DNA from: Rhizobium sp. ZPR4
Lineage (GTDB): Bacteria; Pseudomonadota; Alphaproteobacteria; Rhizobiales; Rhizobiaceae
Assembly: GCF_040215725.1 (NCBI RefSeq)
Contig: NZ_CP157967.1
Coordinates: forward strand, 3,652,501 to 3,716,500
Length of the DNA stretch: 64,000 nucleotides
Direction: 5' to 3'
A program made the translations under genes and the position numbers. Of the stretch, positions 37,964 through 46,865 are shown one piece after another. Below the pieces are notes generated by a model. The model did not search any database. It was not told the DNA's origin and was given only the letters and a program-made list of their open reading frames with translations. Position 1 is the stretch's first letter, and each line of letters opens with the position of its first letter.

Positions 37964-38344
37964 GTGGCGAAAGCGGAACTTGGAACAAAACGTACCGATC
38001 CCGATACCGGCAAGAAGTTCTATGACCTGAACCGGGATCCGGTGGTCTCGCCCTATACCGGCAAGTCCTGGCCCTTGTCCTTCTTCGAAGAAACCTCCGC
38101 TTCCAAGGAAGTTCCGGAAGAGGACGAAGTGGCCGAAGTCGATACCGAAAACACGGAAGTCGAACTGGTATCGCTCGAAGATGCCGACGAGGCCGCAAGC
38201 GGCGACGACATTCCGGACATGGGCGATGACGATGTCGAAATCGGCGACGATGACGACGACACCTTCCTCGAAGCCGACGAAGATGAAGACGATGACGACA
38301 TGAGCGACATCATCGGCGTCACCGGCGACGAAGACGACGTCTGA
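37964..38344 (+). CDS. TIGR02300-family acidic protein
   Basis: This is a 126-residue conserved alphaproteobacterial protein of unknown function. The GTG at 37964 (GAGG eight bases upstream) gives the family start VAKAELGTKRTDPDTGKKFYDLNRDPVVSPYTGKS, shown here only as landmarks: AKAELGTKR and FYDLNRDPVVSPYTG. The short N-terminal region has the look of a zinc-ribbon-derived fold without cysteines. The rest is a long Asp/Glu tail (from about residue 50), probably disordered. It is encoded just before the tRNA-Ala gene, as is common in this group. Confidence 0.9.
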   Translation: MAKAELGTKRTDPDTGKKFYDLNRDPVVSPYTGKSWPLSFFEETSASKEVPEEDEVAEVDTENTEVELVSLEDADEAASGDDIPDMGDDDVEIGDDDDDTFLEADEDEDDDDMSDIIGVTGDEDDV

Positions 38345-38356
38345 TCTGAAAGACAA

Positions 38357-38397
38357 TCGGCCCGGGACCCAAGAAAAATTTCCCGGGCCGAATTTTT
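38357..38397 (+). terminator. Rho-independent terminator after the TIGR02300 gene
   Basis: Perfect 11-bp stem tcggcccggga / tcccgggccga with a 13-base loop, followed by attttt. Confidence 0.92.
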
Positions 38398-38496
38398 CGG
38401 CTTGCTATCTGTGAAAACCACAAGTAATAAGCCGCCACCCCAACGGGCGAAGCGCTCGGAAGGGACCCAGGGCCGGTAAAACGGCACCATCTTGAT

Positions 38497-38572
<76 letters not shown>

Positions 38573-38639
38573 AATTTCAACTACCTTTAAAAAATCCTTT
38601 CTAATCAGCTGGTTAACATTTTCCGGGGGCCGTCGTTCC

Positions 38640-38672
38640 GACCAAATCGGACCAATGATTCAGACCAAGTTT
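38640..38672 (+). repeat. Candidate integrase arm-type sites, left end
   Basis: Three GACCAA repeats at 38640, 38650 and 38663. The block gaccaatgattcagaccaag with its following ttt (38650-38672) recurs with one mismatch at 50981-51003 at the other end of the element. Paired repeats inside both att cores are what arm-binding sites of a lambda-type integrase look like. Confidence 0.65.
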
Positions 38673-38791
38673 TTTGCTCTGCGGGGTGAGGTGTTTTTCG
38701 AGGTCTGCGCAATTAATCAAGAACGAAGGTACTGGTCTTCGGGTTGGGAGACAGTTTACACATGTCTCGCGCATGATATGGAGACGAGCGA

Positions 38792-39958
38792 ATGCGTCCT
38801 GACGAGCAGTTGGTTTTCGTAAGCTACACAGCAGCGGACAGAGAGAGGGTCAGTCCTATAGCTGATTGGCTCGTTGGCGCGGGTATAGATGTTTGGATGG
38901 ACTTCAAGCGGCTCAAGGCGGGGCAAAATTGGGATTACGAAATCCGTCGCGCGCTCGATCAGGCAACAGTCATAGTCGTTTTCCTATCCGACAAGTCCGT
39001 CACGAAGAGAGGCTATGTTCAGCGAGAAATCAAGCTCGCGCTTGAGAAGGCAGAGGAAAAGCTGATCGATGACATCTACCTGATACCGGTGCTGCTGGAC
39101 GATGAAGTCAGCGTCCCTCGCGAAATTAGGAGTGTTCAATTCATTAGACTTTCCGATGAATCATTCCAAGAAAGTCTGCTGGATGCCATTAAGCATCAGT
39201 TGGAGCGCGTTGGCGTAGCAATAGAGACGGCTCAAAATAACTCGGCGGTAAAATGGAGTTTTTACACGCACCACGAGTTTCGAGATGGAATTCCGGGATT
39301 TGATGCGACCTATCGCATGCCCCGGCTTAGCTCCGAGACCTATCCGTTTGTTTCCCAGGCGGGTGACTTGATTAGAGGGGATATGTTTGCGGACCTCATG
39401 GAAATGAGGTTTTTGACGCTCATCCCGGAGGTCAACCATTTCAATTTCGGGCAAGACCGCTACAGGCGGCTAAACTCGGTGTATGCAAATCCTCAACTGC
39501 CCAAAATGCAAGGCAGGGTTCTGTCGCTTGTTTATCAAATGCATAGCTACTCTGCCGGTGCCGCTCATCCTAATACCCATTTCCAGACTTATTGCTTCCT
39601 GTGTGATCCTCTCTGCCGCATCGAACGGCTACAAAAGATATTTGAAAATCCCGACAATGTGTTTCCGATTTTACAGGCCGATGCGAGGTCTCAACTATTG
39701 GCCCGCCGCCGCGAAGACGAGGATGTACCTGCTTTTGAGGAAGAGTGGGTAAAGACTGGTACTGCTGATTGGGATTGTTTCCGGGCGTTCAGTTTTGATG
39801 AGAAGGGGCTGGAATTCCATCTGGCACCCTATCAAGTCGCAGCCTACGCTTATGGGCCTCAGTTGCTTCACATCGGCTACGAAAAAATCGTGGATCACAT
39901 GTCTCCAATTTTCAAATCGGCTCTCGACATCGAATACTTTCCAAGGGTTGCGACATAG
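38792..39958 (+). CDS. TIR-domain protein with C-terminal RsiV/DUF3298-like domain
   Basis: This 388-residue protein has an N-terminal TIR domain (about 5-140): LVFVSYTAADRERV, the GIDVWMDFKRLKAGQNWDYE loop and VFLSDKSVTKRGYVQREI. Glu79 sits where TIR NADases have the catalytic glutamate. Residues about 155-388 resemble the DUF4163/DUF3298 region of RsiV and PdaC: a YPFVSQAGD...MFADLMEMR stretch, the SAGAAHPNTHF motif (254-264), and LEFHLAPYQVAAYAYGPQLLHIGYE (340-364, landmarks LEFHLAPYQ and AYAYGPQ). There is no signal peptide or membrane segment, so both domains are cytoplasmic as written. GGAG lies seven bases before the ATG. It is low-GC cargo next to attL. A phage-sensing NADase is plausible but unproven. 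Confidence 0.85.
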   Translation: MRPDEQLVFVSYTAADRERVSPIADWLVGAGIDVWMDFKRLKAGQNWDYEIRRALDQATVIVVFLSDKSVTKRGYVQREIKLALEKAEEKLIDDIYLIPVLLDDEVSVPREIRSVQFIRLSDESFQESLLDAIKHQLERVGVAIETAQNNSAVKWSFYTHHEFRDGIPGFDATYRMPRLSSETYPFVSQAGDLIRGDMFADLMEMRFLTLIPEVNHFNFGQDRYRRLNSVYANPQLPKMQGRVLSLVYQMHSYSAGAAHPNTHFQTYCFLCDPLCRIERLQKIFENPDNVFPILQADARSQLLARRREDEDVPAFEEEWVKTGTADWDCFRAFSFDEKGLEFHLAPYQVAAYAYGPQLLHIGYEKIVDHMSPIFKSALDIEYFPRVAT

Positions 39959-40199
39959 TGAGGATGGCACTGCCAGCGCCGACTATGGCGAAAACACCAT
40001 GAAAGCCCTCTATCGCGAGATTACTAAATTGCCAAAATACGCTGTGGGTAGCGCCTCCATTTCGACGGCGAAAAAAACCGACGCACGGACAGCTTAACTG
40101 CCAATGCGCCGGTTACTTGTAGTCGGCTAGAAATTTGTCTAGCGTATGCGAAGGGAAGCGTTTCGGCTCCCGCCCCCTTTGCTAGAGGGTCAGAAATAG

Positions 40200-40230
40200 G
40201 GTCACGGTAAGCGACACCGTGACCTTTCTT
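40200..40230. terminator. Hairpin terminator between the TIR gene and the phage gene
   Basis: Nine-bp stem ggtcacggt / accgtgacc with a 7-base loop and tttctt after it, and an A-rich flank on the other side. It can stop the TIR transcript (+) and the converging phage transcript (-), whose stop codon lies at 40229. Confidence 0.82.
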
Positions 40231-43200
40231 ATTTCCGCGCTCCATCCTTTTCTGGCAAACCGCGAATGACGGTGTTTGCAAACCAGAGCATTGGAAGCGT
40301 GTTCTGGAAAGGCAATGTTCCGAAAATCGAGCGTGCATCCCTCTGAGAGAAGGGGTCCCCTTGAGCTATGCCTGTGATGCCACGAACCGAATTCATAGCA
40401 TTATCGATCATCCCCAAGGCTGGAAACGAGGTATATCCCTGAGAGGGCTGCCCCGTTACGCGGCTATCGAACAGCGGATCAAAGTGCGCCAGCCACGCCA
40501 TGTTATCGACCACTGCCGGAAAGACCGAATAGAAGCCCGCCCGTTGGAATGCGGACGTTCCTAACCGCTCTGGCGAAAGGCGCTTCTTTAGCCACTCCTC
40601 GCGGTCGCTTCTGCCGATGGACTGAAGATGCGTCTGGGCGGCATAGGACAATGCTCCGAAGGTCATCGTCGCTAAGATCATCGACATGCTCTCCCAGTCT
40701 CGCATGTGGATATTGTGCAGGGTGTTCTTGGTCCAAGCGCCCAACATGAAGCCCCGGAACTGGAAGAACAGCTTGCCGAGGGTATGCCCCAGCATCGTGT
40801 TCGTCTGGCCCAAGTCGTTCTCTTGGATGATCTTTCGCGTCCACCTGAAGATGGCGTGTTCGAAAGCGCCACGAGTCTCCGGGTTCCACTTCTCAAGGTT
40901 CAACCTCATCAGCTTGCCGCCTTCGCGTTCGCTGCTGGTCTCGCCCATGTGCTTGCGGATTTCACCGAAGATACGCTCCTGCATCTCGTCATCGAGACCC
41001 AGCACGCGCATCCGCTTGCGGTTCACGCGGGCACCTTCCTCGCTCATGTCAATGAACTTCTGAAGGACGCCCTTGGACGCCCAGCGCTGAAGGTAGGCGT
41101 TGATCGGGGCCATGCCGCTGATCATCGTCATGGTACGCGCCCCACGACTGAACGCGCCCTCAGCCTTGAGCATTGCGGAGGACTTACCGGCGTGAGTGAC
41201 CGGAGCGCCAAAGTCGTCGGTGACGATATGGCCGATGCCCCGAAGGGTGTCGGTTCCGGCTGTGCTGATCCACTCCAGAGCTTCAGCGTCAGCATCCTTC
41301 AAGGCACCGGTCTTCGCATCACGCATGAACGTGCGCAAAGACGGTATTGATTGGATGGCTGTCTTCAGGCCGAGGGAGCCAGTGATCATACCCATTTCGG
41401 CAATCTGCGCAAAGCCGACCTGGCCCATGACCCGAAGGAAGTTGTAGTCTCGGACCATGCGCACGGCTGACGCCACGTTGGACTGGTCAAACTTTGATGG
41501 CGTGCCGGTTATGCCATCATAGAGGAACTGAAGGCGGGCAACGTCATCATCCACGCTCTTTCGCATGGCATGTGTGGCCCCTTCACTCGACGCGATAGCG
41601 CGAACCTGCTTGATGACCGTCTCCCAATCGGAACGGCTGTGAACCCCGTCGATCAGGTAGCGAGGATGAATGTCGTCCTCTCCCGGCCTCCAGTTCGGGT
41701 TCTCGACCCGCAAGCGGGACATGGCGACAGCGCCGCTCATCTGCCGGTTGTAGCTTTCGAACAGGTGCTGAACGTCGTCGTGAAAGAGTTCCGCAATACG
41801 CACTTCACGCTGGCCGTTGGCGGTCGGCAGGGCGATGCTGAAGTTCTCGTTCAGCAACTGTCTGCGCTTGCCGCGTGCCTGTCCCGCCTTGTCGGCATCC
41901 CGGCCTTCCATCCCCTTCATCACGAACTTGATGTCATCAGGGTCGAGACCGGCTTCCTCAAGGTTCATCCGCATCTCGTCCATATCAAGGGTCGAGAAGA
42001 TGCGTGAAGCCGACTGCTCTTGGCCTGCATCGACTTGTTCAAGGCGCTTGATGTAGCCCTTGGCAATCTTGTCCGCCTTCACCTTGTCGATGTCGGCGTT
42101 GCGGCCACGGATGGCAGCAGAGATGAGCTTTGTCAGGCCGGTGGAGCCAAGCTCCGACTGGAGCGCCCTGAAGCGTTCCCAGTGGACCAGACGCGGCACG
42201 TAGGTTTCGCTTTCGCTCAAACCTTCCCAGCCCTTCATCGGGGCGCGCTGGGTGCCGTCTAGGGACAGGTGATCGCCCTGCGTGAGCTTCACGTAAGCGG
42301 CACTGATCTTGTTCCACTCGTCCTTCATCTTCACGATGGCGGGGTCAAACTCCCTCAGTGGGTCGGTGTTGCGGATGGCCTCAGTCACCTGTTGACGGAA
42401 TGCGGTCTCTTGTCCGTTGACGCCAGCCGCCCAGCCAAGGCCATTCCGCTCCCTGTAGTCGGCCCACGCTGAGCGATAGGCCCGCGACCACGAGATATCG
42501 AAGCGGCGCTGGATAATTGTCTGGTCTTCCGTTAGGGCGCGCGAAGTTGCGCCACCCTTCTTCTGACCGACGGTCTCTTCAGGCAGTAGGTTGCCGAGTG
42601 CCCGAACTAGCGGGTTCTCAGATGCCTTGAGCTTGCCGGTTAAATCCCAGCGATGCCAGCCGTTGAGGGCTGAGTCATCCTGAGCGTCCGCGAAGTTCTT
42701 GGTAAGGTATTCCGAGATGTCGGTGCGGATGGGGTTGCGTGCCATGGAGTTCTGGGCAGCGCCAGCCGACCGACCCATCTCAACGCTCGACATAAGTTCG
42801 CGAGCGTTCTTCCCGAGAATGTTGGTCTCTTCAGCATTAGCGGCATTGCGTCCAGCCGAGCCAAACGCTGCCCCGAACAGAAACCCACCGGCACCCGCGT
42901 AGATCAGGTTCTCCTTTTCCCACGTCGGCTTCATCTGGGACATCACACCTTCAAGCGTGAGGTTTGCCGTGGCACCTTCGACGCCAGCAGCAAGAATTCG
43001 GCCAACGCGCCCCGCCTTCACCGCGCCACCGATCGGTGCAACGGCAGCGGTCGCAAGCCATCCCGCAGGATCAAGAATGGCCGCACCGAGACGCAGGCCG
43101 ACACCTGTCACGCCCATAGCCGCAAGCTTCTGCTCGACGGCGATATCCTTCTTCAGCCGCTCCAAACGCCAGTCGAAATCGGCGCCTGAGTGACTGTCGC

Positions 43201-44458
43201 TGAGATAGCCCAGGTATTCGGTCGGAACGTCCGCTGCCTTCTGCTTGAGCATATCTTTGGTCACGCGAAAGTTCACGTCGGGTGCCGGTCGTCCAGCCTC
43301 CGAGAAAGCCCAGCCAATGATCTGCTCCTGCTTCATGGCTTCCCACGCGCCTCGACCAAAGCCATAGCTTTCGTCCTGCCGTTGGCGTTCCATAACGGCG
43401 CGCTCACGGTGGTCATAAGGGTTCGGCACCGTTGCCGCTTCCATGTTCCGACCCATGTCAGGGACGAAGGGAACCTGCGGCTTGTCGATAACGAGACCGT
43501 CGAGACCTTTGCCGGATATCTTCTCGTCAGCCCAATGCCTGATGTCATCGACCGTCTGAACGGACTTGAACACGTCCGGGTTAGCGGCCACCGAATTGGG
43601 GTTTACGATACCGTTGACGGCGGTTCCCGAAGGAGCATTGAGAACCCTGGCGGCGTCGTATGGACCGAGGAACCAAGCCAGATATTGCTCGCCCACGGAA
43701 GGGTCACGCCCGACCCGCTTGCGGATGACATCGGAGTATTCGCGAAGCAGCCATGGGGCCGCGCGCGCCTGCTGTTCCGGGTCGAAGCGGTTCGTGAGGT
43801 TGAGATCAGGACGTGCCTTGGCGATGTCGTTCCATGTCCCTTCAATGATCTGGAACGGGCCGTGAGCGGTCGAGGTGCCACCTTCGTTCGGGACATTCTT
43901 GAACATGCTCTCTGCCCCGCCGATGCGGTAGAGAACGTCGCTATCAACACCTGCGGAAGCGGCATGTTGCTCCAGCGAATTCCACCAAGCAGGAAGCTTG
44001 CGGTTCGTGCCGCCAGTCGTCACTGGGTTGGTGACTGGCAACTTCATCAGGTTCGCTAAACTATCGCGCGCCCACTCAGGCGCACCACTGGGGTCTGCGG
44101 CAGAATAGTTACCTTTTGGGTTCCATCCCCAGACAGTTGGAGTGTCGCGAACGTCAATGTGCAGGCTATTGCCAGACGGATAAATACCGACGCCCTTGGC
44201 ACCGAGGCCAATCGCCGCGTCGAGTAGCTTGCGCTTCTGTGTGTCATCGTATCCTGAAATATCGAGGTCGAGGGCGTTACGATGAATGTGCTGGCTATCA
44301 TTCGCGCCACCTGCTGCCTTGTTCTTGGCGGGGTCGCGGAAGCCGGAGCGCACGCGGATATCGGGAAGATCACCGTGGCCGACCAGTCCATCAAGGACCG
44401 AGCGCGCGCGCGGTGACAGCCCATCGACGTCACCGCCGAGGTTCACATAATTTGCCAT
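40229..44458 (-). CDS. Phage internal virion (ejection) protein with M15 peptidase and lytic transglycosylase domains
   Basis: This very large protein has 1409 residues. Residues about 1-115 resemble a D,D-/L,D-carboxypeptidase of peptidase family M15, with candidate zinc ligands His57 or His59, Asp64 or Asp66, and His100 (SLHIDVR). Residues about 155-310 form a lytic transglycosylase domain with catalytic Glu183 (RIGGAESMF) and TSTAHGPFQIIEGTW. The remaining 1,100 residues are mostly helical with short Gly/Ala hydrophobic stretches (about 445-530), like T7 gp16-type proteins ejected into the cell envelope to let DNA in. It looks intact. Without capsid genes nearby, it is a relic or a kept function. 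Confidence 0.8.
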   Translation of the reverse strand: MANYVNLGGDVDGLSPRARSVLDGLVGHGDLPDIRVRSGFRDPAKNKAAGGANDSQHIHRNALDLDISGYDDTQKRKLLDAAIGLGAKGVGIYPSGNSLHIDVRDTPTVWGWNPKGNYSAADPSGAPEWARDSLANLMKLPVTNPVTTGGTNRKLPAWWNSLEQHAASAGVDSDVLYRIGGAESMFKNVPNEGGTSTAHGPFQIIEGTWNDIAKARPDLNLTNRFDPEQQARAAPWLLREYSDVIRKRVGRDPSVGEQYLAWFLGPYDAARVLNAPSGTAVNGIVNPNSVAANPDVFKSVQTVDDIRHWADEKISGKGLDGLVIDKPQVPFVPDMGRNMEAATVPNPYDHRERAVMERQRQDESYGFGRGAWEAMKQEQIIGWAFSEAGRPAPDVNFRVTKDMLKQKAADVPTEYLGYLSDSHSGADFDWRLERLKKDIAVEQKLAAMGVTGVGLRLGAAILDPAGWLATAAVAPIGGAVKAGRVGRILAAGVEGATANLTLEGVMSQMKPTWEKENLIYAGAGGFLFGAAFGSAGRNAANAEETNILGKNARELMSSVEMGRSAGAAQNSMARNPIRTDISEYLTKNFADAQDDSALNGWHRWDLTGKLKASENPLVRALGNLLPEETVGQKKGGATSRALTEDQTIIQRRFDISWSRAYRSAWADYRERNGLGWAAGVNGQETAFRQQVTEAIRNTDPLREFDPAIVKMKDEWNKISAAYVKLTQGDHLSLDGTQRAPMKGWEGLSESETYVPRLVHWERFRALQSELGSTGLTKLISAAIRGRNADIDKVKADKIAKGYIKRLEQVDAGQEQSASRIFSTLDMDEMRMNLEEAGLDPDDIKFVMKGMEGRDADKAGQARGKRRQLLNENFSIALPTANGQREVRIAELFHDDVQHLFESYNRQMSGAVAMSRLRVENPNWRPGEDDIHPRYLIDGVHSRSDWETVIKQVRAIASSEGATHAMRKSVDDDVARLQFLYDGITGTPSKFDQSNVASAVRMVRDYNFLRVMGQVGFAQIAEMGMITGSLGLKTAIQSIPSLRTFMRDAKTGALKDADAEALEWISTAGTDTLRGIGHIVTDDFGAPVTHAGKSSAMLKAEGAFSRGARTMTMISGMAPINAYLQRWASKGVLQKFIDMSEEGARVNRKRMRVLGLDDEMQERIFGEIRKHMGETSSEREGGKLMRLNLEKWNPETRGAFEHAIFRWTRKIIQENDLGQTNTMLGHTLGKLFFQFRGFMLGAWTKNTLHNIHMRDWESMSMILATMTFGALSYAAQTHLQSIGRSDREEWLKKRLSPERLGTSAFQRAGFYSVFPAVVDNMAWLAHFDPLFDSRVTGQPSQGYTSFPALGMIDNAMNSVRGITGIAQGDPFSQRDARSIFGTLPFQNTLPMLWFANTVIRGLPEKDGARK

Positions 44459-44473
44459 GAGGGTTTCCTTGGA

Positions 44474-44914
44474 TCAGGCCGAGATACTCAGATTGGCAGC
44501 GTTAACGAGAGACCATTCTCGCCCCTTGGCAGAGGTTCTACCCTGTGAAACGAAGAGGTTGTCGCGGCGAAGATTGAGGGTGCTGCCGTCTTTGTAGCGC
44601 ACGGTGATGCCACCGAACGGAACCGGGCGGACAAGCCGCGCAATACTGACGAGATTGCCAGTCCAACCATTGGCGATTGAAAGGCTCGCGCGAACGTAGG
44701 GGTTCTTGCCATCGCCATCCTTGTTAAAAAACCAATTCGGAGAGACGCCCAAGGACATCAGGCCGGCGAAGTCATTTGCAAGCACGGTCGCAAACTGCCC
44801 ATCACGAAGATACACGCGGACAATTTCGGCCCCATCAGCATCTTCTGTGAGGACGAGCGCGCGCTTGGCTGAGGGGAACTTTTCGTTGAGATAGGTGGTC
44901 ATTTGAATGCCCAT
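44474..44914 (-). CDS. Small phage-type hypothetical protein
   Basis: This 146-residue protein is of unknown function. It lies 15 bases upstream of the ejection-protein gene on the same strand, so it is probably co-transcribed. The frame is open 38 codons further, but that part reads as non-coding. The start could be the Met at 44914 (MGIQMTTYLNEKFPSAKRA) or four codons later; neither has a good ribosome site. It is mixed alpha/beta with a VRYKDGSTLNLRRDNLFVSQ segment near the end. There are no membrane segments. By position it may be a small virion or scaffold-like protein, which is inference. Confidence 0.55.
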   Translation of the reverse strand: MGIQMTTYLNEKFPSAKRALVLTEDADGAEIVRVYLRDGQFATVLANDFAGLMSLGVSPNWFFNKDGDGKNPYVRASLSIANGWTGNLVSIARLVRPVPFGGITVRYKDGSTLNLRRDNLFVSQGRTSAKGREWSLVNAANLSISA

Positions 44915-45061
44915 AGGAATACCGTTCACGCGGACAAAAAGCCCGCGTGTCGCGCAGTTGAAGGTCGTGGGTGAGTACAAGAATGCAGGGCTTCGCAGCG
45001 TGCCTGCTATTCTGTCAGTGGCGGGCAATCGCCCCTATGGGGCACAAGCCGTTGACTTTAT

Positions 45062-45490
45062 TCAATAATGACCATTCGCTTTCAGAAAGCGGAAGTGTTC
45101 GGCGCGCGCGTTGATCATTTCTACGAACGACCAAGCGATATCGAACGGAAAGGAATCAGGCCACACGGCAGGTATGACCGGCATTTCATGCGGCGGTGCC
45201 TCACCCGCTGAATAGTGGTTCATGCCGTCATGGAGGGCATAAAAGAACCACCGCGCCCGATCTACCGGTTTCAGATTCCCCGGCACTGTCGTGAGAGGAG
45301 ATCTGTAGACGATGTACATTTGCAGGATGACCCACGCTTGCCAGCGTTCAAACGCGGCGATGTCTTGCTTCCGCATCTGATCTATCGGGCAAAAAATGGG
45401 GTTGCTGGGGCGACCGCAGAAGCGGATGCCGATATTGTTCAGAACCTTGGATATCAAAGGCACGAAACCTCTATTGGGCACGCACATCAA
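45062..45490 (-). CDS. Hypothetical protein of the element, start unclear
   Basis: An open frame of up to 142 residues whose last 105 residues look coding (MRKQDIAAFERWQAWVILQM onward, rich in Trp, Tyr and Phe). The only in-frame starts near the 5' end are TTG and ATG codons without ribosome sites. The Met at 45376 is a possible start. The same frame continues upstream, past one amber stop at 45536, into the 54-residue gene at 45700. The two may be halves of one interrupted gene. Function unknown. Confidence 0.45.
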   Translation of the reverse strand: MMCVPNRGFVPLISKVLNNIGIRFCGRPSNPIFCPIDQMRKQDIAAFERWQAWVILQMYIVYRSPLTTVPGNLKPVDRARWFFYALHDGMNHYSAGEAPPHEMPVIPAVWPDSFPFDIAWSFVEMINARAEHFRFLKANGHY

Positions 45491-45535
45491 GGGATGGATG
45501 CGCGCGCCATGTTCGAAAATTCCGCCATGAGCTGC

Positions 45536-45700
45536 CTAGACCAGCTTCTCGATAAGCCAGTGCCGATACTTGCCGGATGGCGTCACAAACCATGTATCGC
45601 GGCAGAAAGCGAAGCTGTGCGACCGCGTGTCGATATAGAGAGAGGTCAAGGAAGCTTCGACCCTTAGAGACAGGCCGAAAACAGCAATAGCGAGTGACAT
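45536..45700 (-). CDS. Small hypothetical protein, 54 residues
   Basis: A short gene starting MSLAIAVFGLSLRVEASLTS, with AGGG nine bases upstream of the ATG, and ending KYRHWLIEKLV before TAG. The sequence has the look of a folded small protein (SLYIDTRSHSFAFCRDTW). An overlapping open frame of 100 codons (45471-45773) reads as non-coding beside it. After the amber stop the frame stays open into the next feature downstream, so readthrough or a nonsense mutation is possible. Confidence 0.5.
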   Translation of the reverse strand: MSLAIAVFGLSLRVEASLTSLYIDTRSHSFAFCRDTWFVTPSGKYRHWLIEKLV

Positions 45701-46271
45701 GAGATAAGCCCTGTTTTGTTGTTGTCATTGTTGTGCGCTCCGGCCAGAACGGCACCTTTAGACTCCGAAGCAAGGCGTCACGTCAATTAAATTTATGAAA
45801 CAAATTCAATCGCTTATGGGTTATTCCCGCTTGTGGGTTTATCAGCGCGAAAGCATTGAAAAGAAAGGAAATTTCGAAACAATGGGCTGTGAATAACTTG
45901 AGCGCCCGCTAAAACGGATTGATGCATCCCGTCACATGCAGGCGCAAATGAAATTAAAAGTCGGAGGAAAGGTCCAATCCCCCTACACCTTTCCTAAAGG
46001 GACAATAAAGGGAAGTTTATATGTCAGAGAGGGCTGTATTCTATAAGGTCATCACCATAGAAATACCTTCAGATTTTCATCCTGAAGTGAACCTATGAGG
46101 AGCCTTATCTGAGCCCCGATGGTCTATTCCTATAGTGGCGGGTAATTGACCACATTCTAGTGGCGGGTAATGTAACGCTTGGCGCATCGAGAAGGTTGCA
46201 GAAAACTAATTATCCACTTGTGTACTGATGAAAGCTTGCACAATCTATAGGGGATGATTCGGAGCTCCCCC
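45701..46271. other. Intergenic control region of the element with repeats and phage-promoter-like sequence
   Basis: AT-rich, 570 bases. It holds a 14-base direct repeat tagtggcgggtaat at 46133-46146 and 46158-46171. The run cctaaagggacaataaaggg near 45993-46012 resembles the initiation part of T3-type phage promoters, and ctatagggga lies at about 46245. A tiny frame at 46021 (MSERAVFYKVITIEIPSDF, 25 codons) has a ribosome-like site. None is proven. It separates minus-strand phage genes from the plus-strand paired module. Confidence 0.5.
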
Positions 46272-46865
46272 ATGTCTACTGCAAAACTACACATAAATAT
46301 TGCTCAAGGTATCATTGATGCTGAAGGCGATGCTGAGTTCGTTTTGAAGGTCTACGAGGATTTCCGAGATAGGTTAGGTAACGCAGTGGATTGGGGCGGT
46401 CTCGCCGAGGGCGACTCGGATGCCGACCAAGCTGACGAAACTCCAGCAACAGCGAAGGCGACTGCAGGGAGTAAGAAAAATAAAATCAAAAAACCGCCAT
46501 CGGGAAAGCCACAAAGAGCTTCGAACGGAGCTACCTATAAACCACGTTTAGTGGATGACCTGGATACGCAAGGCCTAAAGGAATTCATCGCAGATTACAA
46601 CATGACCACCCATGCAAATAATATCGTGGCATTTCTGAAGTTCCTCGAAGGAAAAGGAAGGAAGCCGGCGACATTTGATGAAGTATTTACGTGCTATACT
46701 GACGCCGGAATAAAAGTACCGACGGCCTTTGTCCAAGCTTTTCGGGACACCGCAAGTAAAAAGAAGTTTATTGAATTTACCGATTCAGGGGGCGTTGAGT
46801 TAACTTTGCGGGGTGGTAATCATATTAACCATGGAAGTATGTCCAAGAAGGGTGATCTAGCCTAG
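46272..46865 (+). CDS. First gene of a coupled pair: winged-helix-like protein with linker
   Basis: This 197-residue protein is of no named family I can assert. The ATG at 46272 has GGAG seven bases upstream; an in-frame ATG six codons earlier does not. Residues 1-45 form a small N-terminal domain (KLHINIAQGIIDAEGDAEFV) of a type I associate with mobile-island proteins. Residues 46-100 are an Ala/Lys/Asp linker with a basic run (SKKNKIKKPPSGK). Residues 103-185 form a helical winged-helix-like domain (ANNIVAFLKFLEGKGRKPAT... GIKVPTAFVQAFRDTASKK). A similar pattern occurs in the N-terminus of the next protein. Stop and next start overlap by one base (TAGTG). Confidence 0.8.
   Translation: MSTAKLHINIAQGIIDAEGDAEFVLKVYEDFRDRLGNAVDWGGLAEGDSDADQADETPATAKATAGSKKNKIKKPPSGKPQRASNGATYKPRLVDDLDTQGLKEFIADYNMTTHANNIVAFLKFLEGKGRKPATFDEVFTCYTDAGIKVPTAFVQAFRDTASKKKFIEFTDSGGVELTLRGGNHINHGSMSKKGDLA

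Noticed and set aside
37964..38344. The acidic TIGR02300 protein as a phage DNA-mimic anti-restriction protein of the element
   Set aside because: It lies outside the att repeat and matches a conserved chromosomal alphaproteobacterial family.
45471..45773. A 100-codon minus-strand frame overlapping the 54-residue gene
   Set aside because: Its product looks random, with a basic mixed composition, while the overlapping 54-residue frame has a plausible ribosome site and protein-like sequence.
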